DNA of 64,000 nt from Porites lobata (GCA_942486035.1 CALNXK010000133.1:831501-895500), one strand, 5' to 3'; positions 9,201 to 20,061 are shown, counted from the stretch's first letter. The notes: generated by a model from the letters alone, not told the origin. Numbers and translations: made by a program.

Positions 9201-11578
9201 GAAAAAGCATTTGGATCCAACTTTCACTGTACTAAACACTTCATCATTACACCTTCACATAGCCTCTCAATCATGTAGATATTCTTAGGGCTTTGTCAGG
9301 CGTTCTTTCCCCACAAACATCTGCTGAAACAAGCCGTTAAATACCTTTCTCTTTGTTCGCAAATACAGTTGACAATCATGCGCAAATTACCAGAGAACCA
9401 ATCAGCAGTAAGCGGTTGTTTAGTAAAAGGCCAATCATGAGTAGAAAATAAGGGCCAAATGCAAGTCACTAGTGTAATACATGACCTTAGTATTAAAATA
9501 AGTACAAAAGTGGAGGCTCCTTATATATTTCTCTTTGTGAAAGATTTCAATTAGATGCCATTTTATCTTAAGGTGTTCTTAAGATTAGGCAACGGCAGGG
9601 CGGTATCTCGAAACAAAAATCCTTTTTGTGGTAAATCTGACTTCTGTTCAGCAAATTTAACCTCAGTGATAATTTTTCCTATGAGATTTTGGTATTAGTC
9701 TCTAGCATGGAAGCATGTTATCCTCATCAGGAAAAACTGAAGAGTTTGTTCTAAGAAATCTAGGAGCTTTTCATTTTTGGAAACCTTTTTTGTCTTTGTT
9801 TTTGTCAAGTTTCTCAAGGTCCATGCACTTTCCAGAGAAAGTGTGCTGTGAGTGGTCTTTGTTTTTTAAAGCCCGCTTCAGCAGATCCTTAATTTCTATT
9901 AATTTTTAGCCACATTGCCCTTTATAAATGATCCTACAAATTAGCTTTATAAATTACTGTAAAAATCGTCCAGCCTCATGGGTGTATTAACAGAGAATTC
10001 AGCTCCCTTCCCCTATCCATGAATCCGCCACTATACCTGCAACTAATCTTGCACAATGATCAAATGAAGGCACCTGTGAAAATTCATTCTTACCTTCTCT
10101 AAGTTGATTAAAACACTTAAAAGATCTTCAATTTTCTTTGTCCAAACCATGTTATCATGGACTAACTACACTGCACTTATCAGCTGAGTAACCACAACAG
10201 ATCTTTTATATCTACTTGTTTTAACAACTTCTTCCATTTTCAGGGGCAACAAATCAGCCTTTGACGCCATTAACAGCAAAGAGTGTAAAATAAATAAAAG
10301 ATAATAACAGATCAGGCTGAATTTTGTTTTGCTTGGTAAATATAACATTCCAGGCATGATGAAACAAAAAGAAAGAGCATCAATGTAAGAGAGCTGCTAA
10401 TATTTGGCTTGGTCTCAGGTTAAATTAAAGAGATAACCATTGTGGAAGAGGTAATTAAAAAACCAGTTATATCTCACAGTTTAATGCACTTTGCTGTTGA
10501 CGACATCAAAGGCTGAGTTGAAACTAAGTTTGTGAACAACAACACAATTTTATAAATGATAAAAAATGTGATTACCAAACTTCCATCAAACACTACTCAT
10601 TTGATAATCAATGGTAAAGAACTAAAAACCTGAAGGGAACAGGTTTGTACCTACATCATTTACATATTTAATCAGCTTATCCAGATTCTTGTACCATAAG
10701 TTTGCATTTTCATACATAAAATCTGAACCCATCGTCAAAATGATATGGTTTGTTTTGTAGTGTGAGGCTTGCTTGCATGTTGTTTGAACAAATCTCTCCA
10801 CTGTGTCCTTGACATTGTTATCGTACAAGTTAGGGTCATCTTGGACGGGGTTGTCAGTACAGAATTGATCATAACAAAATCCTTTAGGTGGATTATAACC
10901 ATTGTAAAGTACCCCAGTGAAAATATCAGAATCTTGTCCAAGATTTCTGCTTCCTCTCCAAACCAGTTCCATTCTTTGCTGCTTTAGACGAAGGCTTTTG
11001 TCAGCGTAATCGATACGGCCAAAGAAAAATCCGTCGAATGACATTTGTGCAAAGATTGATGCTTGTTCAGATGAGTGACCGAACGGATCGATATGCCAAG
11101 CTATTCGAGGTCTTGCATCCGATCCAAAAGTCTCTTCCACCAAGTTTAGCCCATAAGTCATTTGATCAATAATTGCGTTGTAATGTGTGGCAGCTTCATC
11201 GTTCATACACCAACCTGCGTTTATAAACTCCAGCCTTTTTTCTTGAACAAGTTTCTTCACTTCCGCTCGCATGGTATCGCTTTGTTCGTTCCACCATCGC
11301 TCAAAGAAAGCGATTTCCACGTAAATAAACCGTTTTTTAGGATCTGCCATTAGCTGAGGGATAACTGAATCTAAAATATACTGTACACCAGCATGCTGAA
11401 TAGAATTATTAGATCCGTAGAAATACTCATCCACAGTTTTCAGCCATCCTACATCATCGTGGGTATGTGGTACGAGATGAACCTGAAGTTTATCTTCGTT
11501 CTTCACTTCTCTGTTAAAATTGCATTCAAAGGCTAGGCCAAGAGTACAAATGGCAACAAAAAACACCAAACTGTACAT
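3833..11578 (-). CDS. MAN2B1: Lysosomal alpha-mannosidase gene B, complete four-exon gene
   Basis: GH38 lysosomal alpha-mannosidase, an exoglycosidase of lysosomal glycoprotein catabolism. Exons on the minus strand: 10655-11578, 8194-8388, 7564-7743 and 3833-5527. All acceptors end in AG, and the donors are gtaggt, gttagt and gtatga. All three introns are phase 0, so the exons join in frame. The product is about 997 residues, close to the roughly 1010 of mammalian LAMAN. In order it shows a signal peptide (about 1-17); HTHDDVGW at 38-45 (Zn ligands His40, Asp42); nucleophile Asp164 in IDPFGHS; QHHDAVSGT with Zn ligand His406 in exon 3; and the C-terminal beta domains including FWYNAS-like, GAYIFRPN and PVAGNYYPVN motifs in exon 4. 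The His40-Asp164 spacing of 124 equals that of human LAMAN. No frameshift or stop was seen. Exon 1 has close duplicates upstream (C) and downstream (A). Confidence 0.92.
5671..5949. mobile_element. MITE with TA target duplication in intron 3
   Basis: The terminal inverted repeats begin gagcaattttcaattgagtg at the left and read, in reverse complement, gagcgcttttcaattgagtg at the right. The element is flanked by TA at 5669-5670 and 5950-5951. A TA duplication is typical of the Tc1/mariner superfamily. It has no coding capacity (279 bp). A GAT-rich microsatellite-like stretch lies just before it (5576-5660). Confidence 0.7.
6151..6228. repeat. Long hairpin in intron 3
   Basis: Arms 6151-6182 and 6197-6228 are near-complementary (caattattccac...gttggatatgag against ctcatatccaac...gtggaataattg) around a loop of about 14 bases. 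The surroundings (to about 6480) contain further imperfect palindromes, for example atggtat...ataccat near 6350. This is probably the terminus of a decayed foldback-type MITE. Confidence 0.6.
6878..7174 (+). mobile_element. tRNA-derived SINE, degenerate
   Basis: The segment from 6881 (cccggtcagctcagttggga) resembles a tRNA 5' half with a pol III A box. It continues gagcaccggtctgccaagcg as in tRNA-headed SINEs. The expected B box (GGTTCRANTCC) is missing at the usual distance, although a gttcaaatc sequence occurs about 100 bases downstream near 6995. The 3' part is CT-rich and ends gcctggaacaggcta. It lies within intron 3 of gene B in the opposite orientation. It is a SINE remnant, not a functional tRNA. 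Confidence 0.55.
7564..7743 (-). CDS. MAN2B1: Gene B exon 3 (zinc-ligand exon)
   Basis: 60 codons, phase 0 at both ends. Acceptor tttcag|GTG at 7743, donor CAG|gtatga at 7564. It encodes QHHDAVSGTSKQHVADDYA, which contains the fourth active-site zinc ligand His (second His of HHD), homologous to His446 of mammalian LAMAN. Confidence 0.92.
8194..8388 (-). CDS. MAN2B1: Gene B exon 2
   Basis: 65 codons, phase 0 at both ends. Acceptor ctcctttag|GAT at 8388, donor CAG|gttagt at 8194. It encodes FYSTPTLYLDAL, DDFFPYAD and WTGYFTSRPALKRYVR, all characteristic GH38 LAMAN motifs following the N-terminal catalytic block. Confidence 0.92.
8874..9053. mobile_element. 180-bp MITE with 5-bp target duplication in intron 1
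   Basis: Terminal repeats cagtggcggatct and (reverse complement of the right end) cagtgccggatcc. The direct flanking duplication GCCAT lies at 8869-8873 and 9054-9058. The interior is C/G-homopolymer rich. A degenerate relative of the terminus (gaatccgccacta) occurs at about 10020. Confidence 0.7.
9059..10654. other. Remainder of intron 1, no gene seen
   Basis: AT-rich intronic sequence between the MITE and exon 1 of gene B. No exon-like segment with mannosidase similarity was found on the minus strand, and short ORFs here look incidental. Confidence 0.5.
10655..11578 (-). CDS. MAN2B1: Gene B exon 1 (signal peptide and GH38 catalytic block)
   Basis: 308 codons starting at the ATG at 11576-11578. 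Signal-peptide-like N-terminus, HTHDDVGW at 38-45, nucleophile Asp164. The in-frame donor GAT|gtaggt (donor 10649-10654) corresponds exactly to the donor positions of copies A and C. A neighbouring gtacaa four bases on would break the frame and was not chosen. The N-terminal third of this exon resembles copy C and the C-terminal third resembles copy A (see findings). Confidence 0.92.
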
Positions 11579-11662
11579 CTTGACGCGATGTTAAAGTGAA
11601 TCACTGCCCCAACTGTAAAGTCATACGTGAGTCACGAGATATTTTTGTCGACTTATGAACTT

Positions 11663-11692
11663 ATGACAGGCGATGACAGGCGATGACAGGCG
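11663..11692. repeat. Short tandem repeat, 10-bp unit x3
   Basis: atgacaggcg occurs three times head to tail, about 85 bases upstream of the gene B start codon and thus in its promoter or 5' UTR region. Confidence 0.8.
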
Positions 11693-11954
11693 CCATAAGG
11701 GTCGGGTGGGTCTGGCACTACTAGTGTCCAGTGCCCCGTTTGGTCTATCAAATCTTCTGACGACTATATTTCTTGCCATATGAAGCCACATGGCTCTTGC
11801 TTATGCTTACTTTAACTGATCAAGTTATTAAACTGAAATTTCTGAATATTTAAAGAGTATACTATTAGTTGTAGTTGCAATAAGTATGTATCGCCGTAAC
11901 TTGAATTTGAGTTTAACACCACTTTATTGTGACATTGGTTATTGGTTCGCACGG

Positions 11955-12380
11955 GCCTTGAAAAGTCCTTGAAAAAGCATCATGTCCTCGAAAAGTCCTT
12001 GAAAATTGAAAAATTGTGGGATATCCTTAAAAAGTCCTTGAGTTTTCCACAGAAGTCCTTGAATATTTTTTGAAAGCTCTTTCAATAAAAATAACCTTTG
12101 TTAAAAAAGTGTTTTGCCCAAAGGAAAGATTGAAAGCACAGAAGTACGTAAATTTTCTTGGTGATCATGAAAGTGTGTTTTCTCATGATTCCAATGTTCC
12201 CTGTATAGTTCATTTTCCGTTATTTGAAGTTCCCTAGGAACCGTGCCTTCCTGGGGGAAGGTATTGCAATAAGCTGCAATAAGTAAACCTCCTTCCACGC
12301 ACGAATTTGAAAGATCTTTACTTCGTGTCATTCTATGTCAAAGTACAGCAAAAAGAAGTCCTTGAAAAGTCATTGTTTTT
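11955..12380. repeat. Dispersed short repeat aagtccttgaa
   Basis: Several imperfect copies of aaaagtccttgaaaa occur between 11958 and 12065 and again at 12355. This looks like a decayed repetitive element; no coding potential was recognised. Confidence 0.5.
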
Positions 12381-12599
12381 CCTCCCAAAATTCTGTATAA
12401 ACCATGTCAGTGAACGAGAAGTAACAGCATCAGCACAGGAAACACAAACACCGGAAGCGCTCACGGCTGTAGCTAGAACCAGTTACATACCTTGAGTGAT
12501 CGAGTAACCGTTACGAGTAGTCCCTCACTTTCCTTGGCCGGGATAGTTGAGTGAGCGAAATACTCGGGCGCCCGTGAAAATCGTCGTGCCACATGGAGA

Positions 12600-12845
12600 G
12601 GTGAGACGCAGAGGGAGGAGCGATTTTCCATCCGCGTGTTATCTTTCTACGCACGAGCAGTCAATCAAAAGGTCTGGAACGAGGCTGAAAACGGAGAGCG
12701 AGACTGGGGAGAGAGGCTAAAAACCTCGCCTCACACGCCCTACGGGCGTTTGAGGCTCTCGCGCTTAGCGCCACGCTTTACCGATACCTTTACCGATTTT
12801 GAGTAAAAACCGACTGTTTTGCAGTCGAGAGAACAGGCTATTGAT
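12600..12845. repeat. Hairpin-bearing dispersed repeat
   Basis: It contains an imperfect inverted repeat at 12728-12756 (gcctcacacgccc / gggcgtttgaggc) and ends agagaacaggcta. That is similar to the aacaggcta terminus of the repeats at 1-61 and near 7174, suggesting a related non-autonomous element. No gene. Confidence 0.4.
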
Positions 12846-13924
12846 CCATTTTGTAGGTTCTCCTTTCTTTGCCACTGCGCCATTTTAGCCTTCTTGTCCT
12901 GTTCCTTTTTCACTGACGAGCTCAAACATCAGTGAATGGACTAACGGGGGTACACAGAGATCAAGCAGTATATTTGAACTCTCCCACTTCATTGAAGCAT
13001 TTGGGATACTGATTTTTCACGGCTTTATGGTCTGCTCCTTGGGAACGTTATTGTTACCGAGTACGGAAACGTTTTCCTGAATAGAAAAGTTAAATGCCAA
13101 CTGCGTCAAGTCAGTGGAAATTAACCAGAAGGCCCATGACGGCTGGGCGTGGGGATATTTGTGACGTAGAAGGATGCTCGAGGGCTTTCCCATGTGAAGG
13201 AACAAGGTATGATAAAATCGTCCTGATTCTTGATTTTTGAGGAGACGAGGCAGTTAGGGTAAAATCTGATGCTGACAAGTAACCAGGTCTGAGGTTTTCA
13301 TGATAATCTAGGTTATGCAGATGCATTTGACGATAGGGCCTTATTGCGATTATCCCACACGGCGATCATGTAAATCAGATATTAGTACTTTACTATTATT
13401 TAGTATGTACTTTTAAACTGATGATTCCTCGTATATAAATAAGTGAATAACAAAACTGAATAAGAAAAATAATAAATGCACTAGAGAATGAGTGGCCATA
13501 TGCACTGGGTGTCAAGTTTGACTTCAAAGAAGACGTTCTTGCGGGCGTACTATGGCAGGCTTAAATTAATTGATACGAACTTTATCTCTCTGAGGATTAG
13601 ACCGTCTGTTTGAGAATCAGTTATGGTGATAGATTCTAGAACAATCGACTCAAATGCTGCTAGTTTGTTGATTCAGGGTGAGGCCTGATTACTTGTTTTT
13701 TCTACAGAGTGAAATCGTTGTTTTCGGACTTTTGATCTGCAGATGTCACTGGTAAAATGGTTTGGCTTCCGCGCAGCACAAACATATCTGTCCACGTGCT
13801 GGGGGCCGTTAGAATTAAAAGATTAGTATCATTAACAGAAAGCTGAGAATCCCTGATAATTCACCCACATTTTCAACTGACTTATTAGTAAGTTATCAAT
13901 ACGTTACTCATTGTGAAGTAAAAA
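12846..13924. other. Spacer without recognisable features
   Basis: Unremarkable AT-rich DNA. Short antisense and sense ORFs show no family motifs. Confidence 0.4.
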
Positions 13925-14575
13925 GTCAAGTAGTAGTAGTAGTATTTTATTTTTCCACAGAAGAAACAAGTTTATAGATAAGAATAATTGAGAAATAAAA
14001 AGAAAATGGGCAAAATAGTTGAAAAAATACAGTAGATTCTTAATTGCCATTAAACAAAAACAAAAAAGATATCACACAATAAGCAAGTAAAATAGAACTG
14101 GTCAAAAATTATTCACATACACATGAAAGCAGTATATTTATGTACATAAATTAGTATGAGTAGATTAAGCAACTAAGTCAATCTAGCATTTAGTACTGGG
14201 ATAAGTAATGATTGTAGGCCTAGCTCGGATGGAAAATGCCTTCCAATAAAACTGGGAGAGAACTTTCTAATGTTTGTTCTGAAAAGGGGAATATAGACTT
14301 GTTCTGCAAAGGAAATTACTCGTAGTTTAGCTTTCATGGTTGTTCTGATACAGAAAAGAGTAATTATAGAATTGGACGGTTCGGAATAACATAAGAGATA
14401 AAAAAAGAAATTTAACATTGTCAGGAAATTTCAAAATGCCTAGATTTACATAGTGGGGGGTAATATTATCCATAATCAGAACATCATTAATTATTATAAT
14501 TGCTCTATTCTGAAGTTTAACTACATCATGAATAGGACTATAATAGTTGTTGCCCCACAGTTTAGATGACTAAGA
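13925..14575 (-). mobile_element. 5'-truncated non-LTR retrotransposon (LINE) 3' end
   Basis: On the minus strand the sequence encodes a degenerate C-terminal segment beginning LWGNNYY, followed by KLQNRAIIIIND. This is the region after the reverse transcriptase domain in CR1/L2/jockey-like elements, where LWG...LQKRAIRII is typical. Stops and frame changes follow. The 3' terminus is a (CTA)n-type microsatellite (plus strand agtagtagtagt at about 13930), as expected for such LINE tails. Confidence 0.6.
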
Positions 14576-15113
14576 GATGGCAGATACTTTAAGACACTTG
14601 ATGCAGTCTCACGCAGTAATTAATTAGGACGGGTAAGACCTTTTATTTGTTGCAATCTGCAAGGATATTTACTCTGCTCCACTAGTGATTATCAATAATG
14701 TAATGTGCCATTTTTGAGGACGGGAGGTATCCTTCACTTGCGCCTCTTTAGTCATCGCAGCAAAAGAAAGGGTCGTACAAAGTCTTCGCACCAAACTGAT
14801 TCTCGCTCCTTTTACTGACCGTTTTGGTCGCACCTGTTTTTAATTTAGTTGTGCTACGGCAAGCAGTAAGCACTGAAATTGGTTCATTCGGTGCGCGTTC
14901 TGAATGTCTTCTCTTCTCTGTTCACGTCTCTGGGTAGAAAAGAGGCAGGTTCAAAACATCCGGAGATGTTCGCCCCCTTTCCACAGCAAAAAGACATGGT
15001 CGTCCTGAGAGGTGTGCATTTGCGTTATCCATATATATTTTTCGTTAATGTTTTTTAGCACGATATTGTCGAATAGCATATGATGTCACAGAGAAAGTAG
15101 TGTGACTGTTATA
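14576..15113. other. Spacer without recognisable features
   Basis: No exon, RNA gene or transposon terminus was recognised. It is noted because missing downstream exons of mannosidase copy C would be expected between here and 11579; none were found. Confidence 0.4.
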
Positions 15114-15520
15114 CCTGCCAACTTTTTCTGAGATATAAGCGTGAGATTTTTATCCTGGGAGTGCTGGGATTTTTTAAAACGACACGATCATTTCCGAAGA
15201 TTCCCGAAGAAGTCCGAAGTCTTCCGAAGACGTCCGAAGTCTGCCGAAGTCTGCCAAAGGCGAGCTCGCTCCCAGTGCTTTTCATTTCAAAAATCAGAGA
15301 TAGCGAGGAAGGTATTGCCATTTATTCATTTTACACATGGTTTTCGTTCCTTACATGGGTCTGAGTTAACATATTTTTGGAAATTGTGTCAAGCAGGACG
15401 GCAACAACTCACATTTTTCAATCAGGCGTGAGAAATTGGCCGCAGGCGTGAGCCGGCGTGAGATCGAAGTTTTCAACCCACAGGCGTGAGACTCACGCCT
15501 AAGGCGTGAGAGTTGGCAGG
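15114..15520. mobile_element. MITE next to copy C exon
   Basis: The termini cctgccaactttt and (reverse complement of the right end) cctgccaactct form short TIRs. Inside are repeated gtccgaagtct motifs (15210-15260) and repeated ggcgtgag motifs near the right end. It lies only 46 bases past the donor of copy C exon 1. The open frame from copy C that runs on through this element is therefore an artefact of reading past the splice site. Confidence 0.6.
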
Positions 15521-15566
15521 CATAGACTATGTTAAATTGTATTGAACTTAAAATGTTTATACTTAC

Positions 15567-16484
15567 CCTTTTGACGTACTTGATGAGTTTGTCCAGGTTT
15601 TTGTACCAGGTGTTGGCATTCTCGTAATGAAAGTCCTCGCCCATGGTCATAAGGATCTGGTTAGTCTTATAGTGTGCAGCTTGGTCATTTGCTGCCTTTA
15701 CAAATCTTTCGACAGTTTCATTGACATTGTAATCAAAGAGATTTGGATCATCTTGTATTGGGATTGCGTATTTCCAGGACTGGTCATAATTAAACCCTTG
15801 TGGAGGCGCATAGTTGTTATATAGAACCCCAGTGAAAATTTCAGAATCTTGTCCGAGATTTTTGCTTCCTCTCCAAACCATTTCCATTCTTTGCTGCTTC
15901 AGACGAAGGTTTTTGTCGGCGTAATCGACGCGACCTAAGAAAAATCCATCGAATGACATTTGAGCAAAGATTGATGCTTGTTCAGATGAGTGACCGAATG
16001 GATCGATATGCCAGGCTATTCGAGGTCTTGCATCCGATCCAAATGTCTTTTCCACAAAATTCAGTCCATAAGTCATTTGATCAATAATTGCGTTGTAATG
16101 TGTGGCAGCTTCATCGTTCATACACCAACCTGCGTTTATGAACTCTAACCTTTTTCCTTGAACAAGTTTATACACATCCGCTTTCATTTTATCGCTTTGT
16201 TCGTTCCACCATCGCTCAAAGAAAGCGATTTCCACGTAAATAAACCGCTTAGTAGGATCTGCAATTAGCTGAGGGATAACCGAATCTAAAATATACTGTA
16301 CTCCAGCATGCTGAATAGAATTATTAGATCCGTAAAAATACTCATCCACAGTTTTCAGCCATCCTACATCATCGTGGGTATGTGGCACGAGATGAACCTG
16401 AAGTTTATCCACTCCATTAGAATCCGTGGCATGAAAACTAGAGCTGAGATGAACCGCCACTAGCAGGAAAAATAGAGCAGACAT
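15567..16484 (-). CDS. MAN2B1: Lysosomal alpha-mannosidase copy C, first exon without its own downstream exons
   Basis: 306 codons: signal peptide (about 1-17), HTHDDVGW, IDPFGHS with an intact nucleophile Asp, ending at a strong phase-0 donor AGG|gtaagt (donor 15561-15566). No stop or frameshift is present, and the codons and residues behave like a functional GH38 N-terminal block. No exon 2, 3 or 4 homologue lies between 15566 and 11579. Either it splices over gene B exon 1 to the phase-0 acceptor at 8388, making it an alternative first exon, or it is the truncated remnant of a third gene. The open frame continues about 66 codons past the donor into intron and MITE sequence; that part is not counted as coding. 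Confidence 0.82.
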
Positions 16485-16542
16485 TATAGTATTTTTCCCT
16501 TTCGTGCAAGTATTCAGATAACAGTTTTCCTAGTCACAAAAT

Positions 16543-16548
16543 CACGTG
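16543..16548. promoter_or_regulatory. CACGTG E-box upstream of copy C
   Basis: CACGTG lies 59 bases upstream of the copy C start codon. Lysosomal genes in mammals are often driven by TFEB through CLEAR elements with this E-box core. Here it is a single six-base match, so functional meaning is only a possibility. Gene B has only the related tcatacgtgagtcacgag near 11620. Confidence 0.25.
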
Positions 16549-16849
16549 CCTAATAAATAGGTAACGCCAGCGCATTTAAGGGTTCTCAATTTCGCTATCA
16601 TTATTTACTTAAATAACAAACAAACAGATAACAAAAAACAATGCCGAAACCTAAGCAAATGTAATCTTGAATACCTAAAACCCGTGTGGTGAAACTAAAC
16701 TTAAAAAAAGGAAGACGGACACCTTAAATTTATTTTTCTTTCGGTTTGCAATTACATTTATGTATATGTTTCAGCGCCCCATAACCTCACTTGAGAGTCC
16801 CGAACCAACTTTTCGCTTAATCCTTTAATCCCGGTCATTATATTTTAGC

Positions 16850-17287
16850 TTTATCCTGCATCCCGTTCTTACTTACAATGCCGCGGAATATCACCCCCAT
16901 TTTGCTTGATAATTTAAAATGCTGAATCCCGTCCTTCAAATAAGGGAAATCCCGGATACCTAAAAACCTATCGGGGACCCTGGAGTCTGGCAATGAAGTG
17001 TTGTTTTTAAAAGAGTTAAAGAAGTCAAATATGGGAGACTCATTTACGTAAAAAGAAATTAACAAGCGATCAAGCAGCACATGGAGGAAACCCGTGAGAC
17101 CAGGCATTCTACAATAAATGAAACTGCCTGCTACGATTTTACCGAAAAACTCATGGGTAACGCTTTTGGGACGAATTATACACACATCATGACACACATT
17201 TAACAATCTTGTTTACTTTACGAGACCAGTAGGTGAAAAGAAAACTCGAAAAAAAACTGAAGAGAGTCCGCCAAGTAAGTCCGAGTA
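16850..17287 (+). repeat. Unit U0, right-hand tail of the tandem unit
   Basis: It matches the last part of U1 (about 21765-22240) and of U2 (about 53155-53593) from cttacaat.ccgc onward. Shared landmarks are aatatcaccc, gaatcc.gtcc, ctggagt.tggcaat, gaccag and the end agtccgagta. It ends at the AGGAT target at 17288. The rest of U0 is absent, and the copy C promoter region begins a few hundred bases to the left. Confidence 0.7.
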
Positions 17288-17292
17288 AGGAT
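17288..17292. other. Empty BEL insertion site AGGAT
   Basis: At the U0/U1 junction the sequence gagta-AGGAT-gacgt is uninterrupted. At the U1/U2 and U2/U3 junctions the same AGGAT is duplicated on either side of a BEL element. This is the pre-insertion allele preserved in a paralogous copy. Confidence 0.85.
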
Positions 17293-17419
17293 GACGTAAC
17301 TGATTGAACAGTAGCTAACAATAAAATCAGAGAAAATTAGGAATTCAAGGCCAATATTAAACCGAAACATCGAAACATGGAAGAATCGTAAAATTGGAAA
17401 TAAGTGAGATTAGAAGTAA

Positions 17420-17512
17420 TGCATTTGCAGACGACATAGCGTTGATACTCAACCACATTGATGATCGAAGCACAGATTCTGTTACTAAGTGTAGAGAATG
17501 AAGCTGTAGATG
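17420..17512 (+). pseudogene. Reverse transcriptase remnant (FADD motif)
   Basis: In one plus-strand frame, gcatttgcagacgacatagc encodes AFADDIA, the catalytic Asp-Asp motif of LINE-type reverse transcriptases, followed by a stop within about 25 codons. Homologous but further decayed sequence is in U2 (about 47075) and U3 (about 59280). It is a fragment only. Confidence 0.45.
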
Positions 17513-18422
17513 TCGGACTACACTCTAAATGTAGCTAAAACTCACGCAATCTTCTAGCGCTCGACCAAACTAACAACTAAAAGCAAAAATTTCACCATTA
17601 TTCCATTATCACTAATCGCACCCTTAATTTTTGGTTCTAAGAGTAACTCTAGTGATCAGTTTGATCAGCTTTCCACACAAACCAAAGGCTGGTTAAACTT
17701 TAAAGGGTGAATGACAGACTTGATACCGGAAGTCTCGGAAGCCACAAAGTTTATAAAAAAACCTCAATGCGTGATGGTTAAAACCACATCGCATAAAGAC
17801 GATCTAAACATGACGATTGATAACGGAACTGCACTATTTGATTATGTACCACCTTACATAGTAACAGAAAAAAAAAACATAATATAATCAGAAACGTCCG
17901 CATCAGGTACAAAATGGTGGACACAATTGGTGCACAATGAAGTAACCACACCGCATCACGGTATAGACATATGAATCACGTATTTGATCAAACTCTGTCA
18001 CGAAGAAGGACAAGATTTCAAGAGAGTTGACAAAGCCACGGCATATATTAAATAATATACCTGAAATGCAACGTAATACCACCAGTATGGATTCATTACA
18101 AACCTTTGGTCTTTTTTTCTGTTAAAGGAAAAAAAAAGAGCTTGTTTGTGATGAATGTGATTAAAGAGCATTTGAGAGCTCTCGAGAGTGAAATGCGGAA
18201 GATCTGGTGGTGCCACGGAGGAGCACGTGTAAGGTAATAAAAAATAGAAAAGTTGATTGTTGTGTCAAGTACACTTCAATCAATATCGCCCCCATTTTGA
18301 AATTACGACGTAAGCAAAAGATTTTATGCGGTAAGAATGAAAGGAATTTCACAACATGAGACTGACGGAATTATCAGAGACTGTTTTCTAATAGTCTAAT
18401 ACTCAGTTTTAAAATTTTCAAG

Positions 18423-18800
18423 TTGACCGAGGCAGTTAACAAGTTATTAGGCGTTGGTCTTGGTCTTTTTTGGTGTGAGAACTATTCTTGTGTTTTATCC
18501 GTCCAAATGTCCCAGGAGGTTTTTCTGTGGGTATTTATGAGGTTTACCCCTTTCCTCATGTTCTATGGTAATTTCTTTATTTTGTTCTTATTGAAACAGG
18601 TGAAATTCAAAGTTGTTAGAGGGTTTGTGTCACAAGTACTACATGAGATTGAAAATAATCTATTCGCCATTCGATTAATCACTGATCGCATCGCTGAATT
18701 TCAAGGTTCTCAGCAAAATCGCGTTAAGTGTCTTAAGTTAATCACAGAACTGCAACTGTCGCATCCGCATTGTTTTGGATGCGTGGGATCGGTCACGTAG
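18423..18800 (+). pseudogene. Unrecognised ORF in unit U1
   Basis: A 125-codon open frame containing the segment FVSQVLHEIENNLFAIRL. Counterparts exist in U2 (50059-50346) and U3 (61840-62121, with an internal deletion and frameshift). In U2/U3 the segment is preceded by ttgaaacag, which could be a splice acceptor. In U1 it is fused to upstream sequence by a deletion. The substitutions seen between copies are largely non-synonymous, arguing against selection. No family is recognised; it is probably a decayed fragment of a mobile element gene. Confidence 0.3.
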
Positions 18801-20061
18801 ATTATATTTCAAAGAAATGGAAATTTTAGTGAACGATCGAGTTAAACACGGCGGTAATGGTAAAGGAAGATCGCCCGCAGTCCGTCGCGAAGAACACGCT
18901 ACCGAGTATTAAATTTTTCCTATAAAGAAGGCTCTGCCAAGGCAGCCTAAGTCCATTTTGCTGCATTTTCCAGTTACTCCTCTATTCTCGCTATTGAACT
19001 TAACGTTTGCGAAGAAATTTCAAAAAAAAAAAAAAAAAATCAGAGTTACGTGACATGAAATGAGGCATAGCAAGCGTTAAAAAGTGAAACCTGTATCAAG
19101 CGGAATCCATATTAAGGGTGGACGAATGGTTCAGTTTGCAATTGTTTCAAACGTTTCTTCCCGGCCATGTTTTCTGTAAAACAAACCTATGTTTAACGGA
19201 CACCTCTGTTAAGGCGCACCAGCCAAGGACCCGTGGCTTTCCGCTTAACAAAAACAAGAGGGAAACTTTGATTAATACCGTAAGACTGCACCGTTTTCAA
19301 AAACCCTAATTACAATCCTTGCCTTCTTTTGTATTTGCTGTGTTTCCTATCCATGTTTTAAAGTTGTTGCGAGGTTTATTTTACAGAAGTTGATTTTTTA
19401 AATACATTGTCTGTAATTTTTATTTCAGCGCTGTACAAAAAGTTACAGAAAAAAATATAGGGAAAGCACATTCAATAATAAAATTCCATCTGGGAGTAAT
19501 CTTGTCCAGAGTTACTCTGTAACATTTTTAAGTCAAGTTGTATGTCAGATTTTTCTTTTTAGCCGTGAATTTTCACGCAAACCTTTAATTCTCCGCTTTT
19601 TCAGCCGGGATACGGTTGTTTGAAACAGGATTAAGATAACGCAGAATAAGCCCAACATTAGACTTCAAATCTGCACGCTCACAAAGCAATTCCTTGTTAT
19701 TACTTTTGTCTACAAGTTGATGTCTGGACGCTCTTGAATGACGAGAGAAAATTAATTGAAGAAACGATTTTGAATCAAATAAATTTGAACAAGGATCAAG
19801 ATTTAACCCCGGGTTAGCGATAACCGCCCTTCAGACAACTGGAGCCTGCCAGTCCGCCCTGCGCTCAAAAACGTTAATTGTCAGCCTCAACGTTCTTATT
19901 TTAAGGACTGCAACGATGCAAAAATATAACCTTTTTTTTAGCAGTTTCATCTGATTTCAGTTTGTCGGTTTTCAATGAATATTGATTTATTTGTCATCTA
20001 ACTTTTCAGCAAGCTAGGCCTCGGCCAACCTGTGCTAAACTTTTGGTGTGGTTTAGTGAAC

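Noticed and set aside
15366..15566. Extension of mannosidase copy C by 66 codons
   Set aside because: It runs past a perfect gtaagt donor into an intron and a MITE; the equivalent position in A and B is also a donor.
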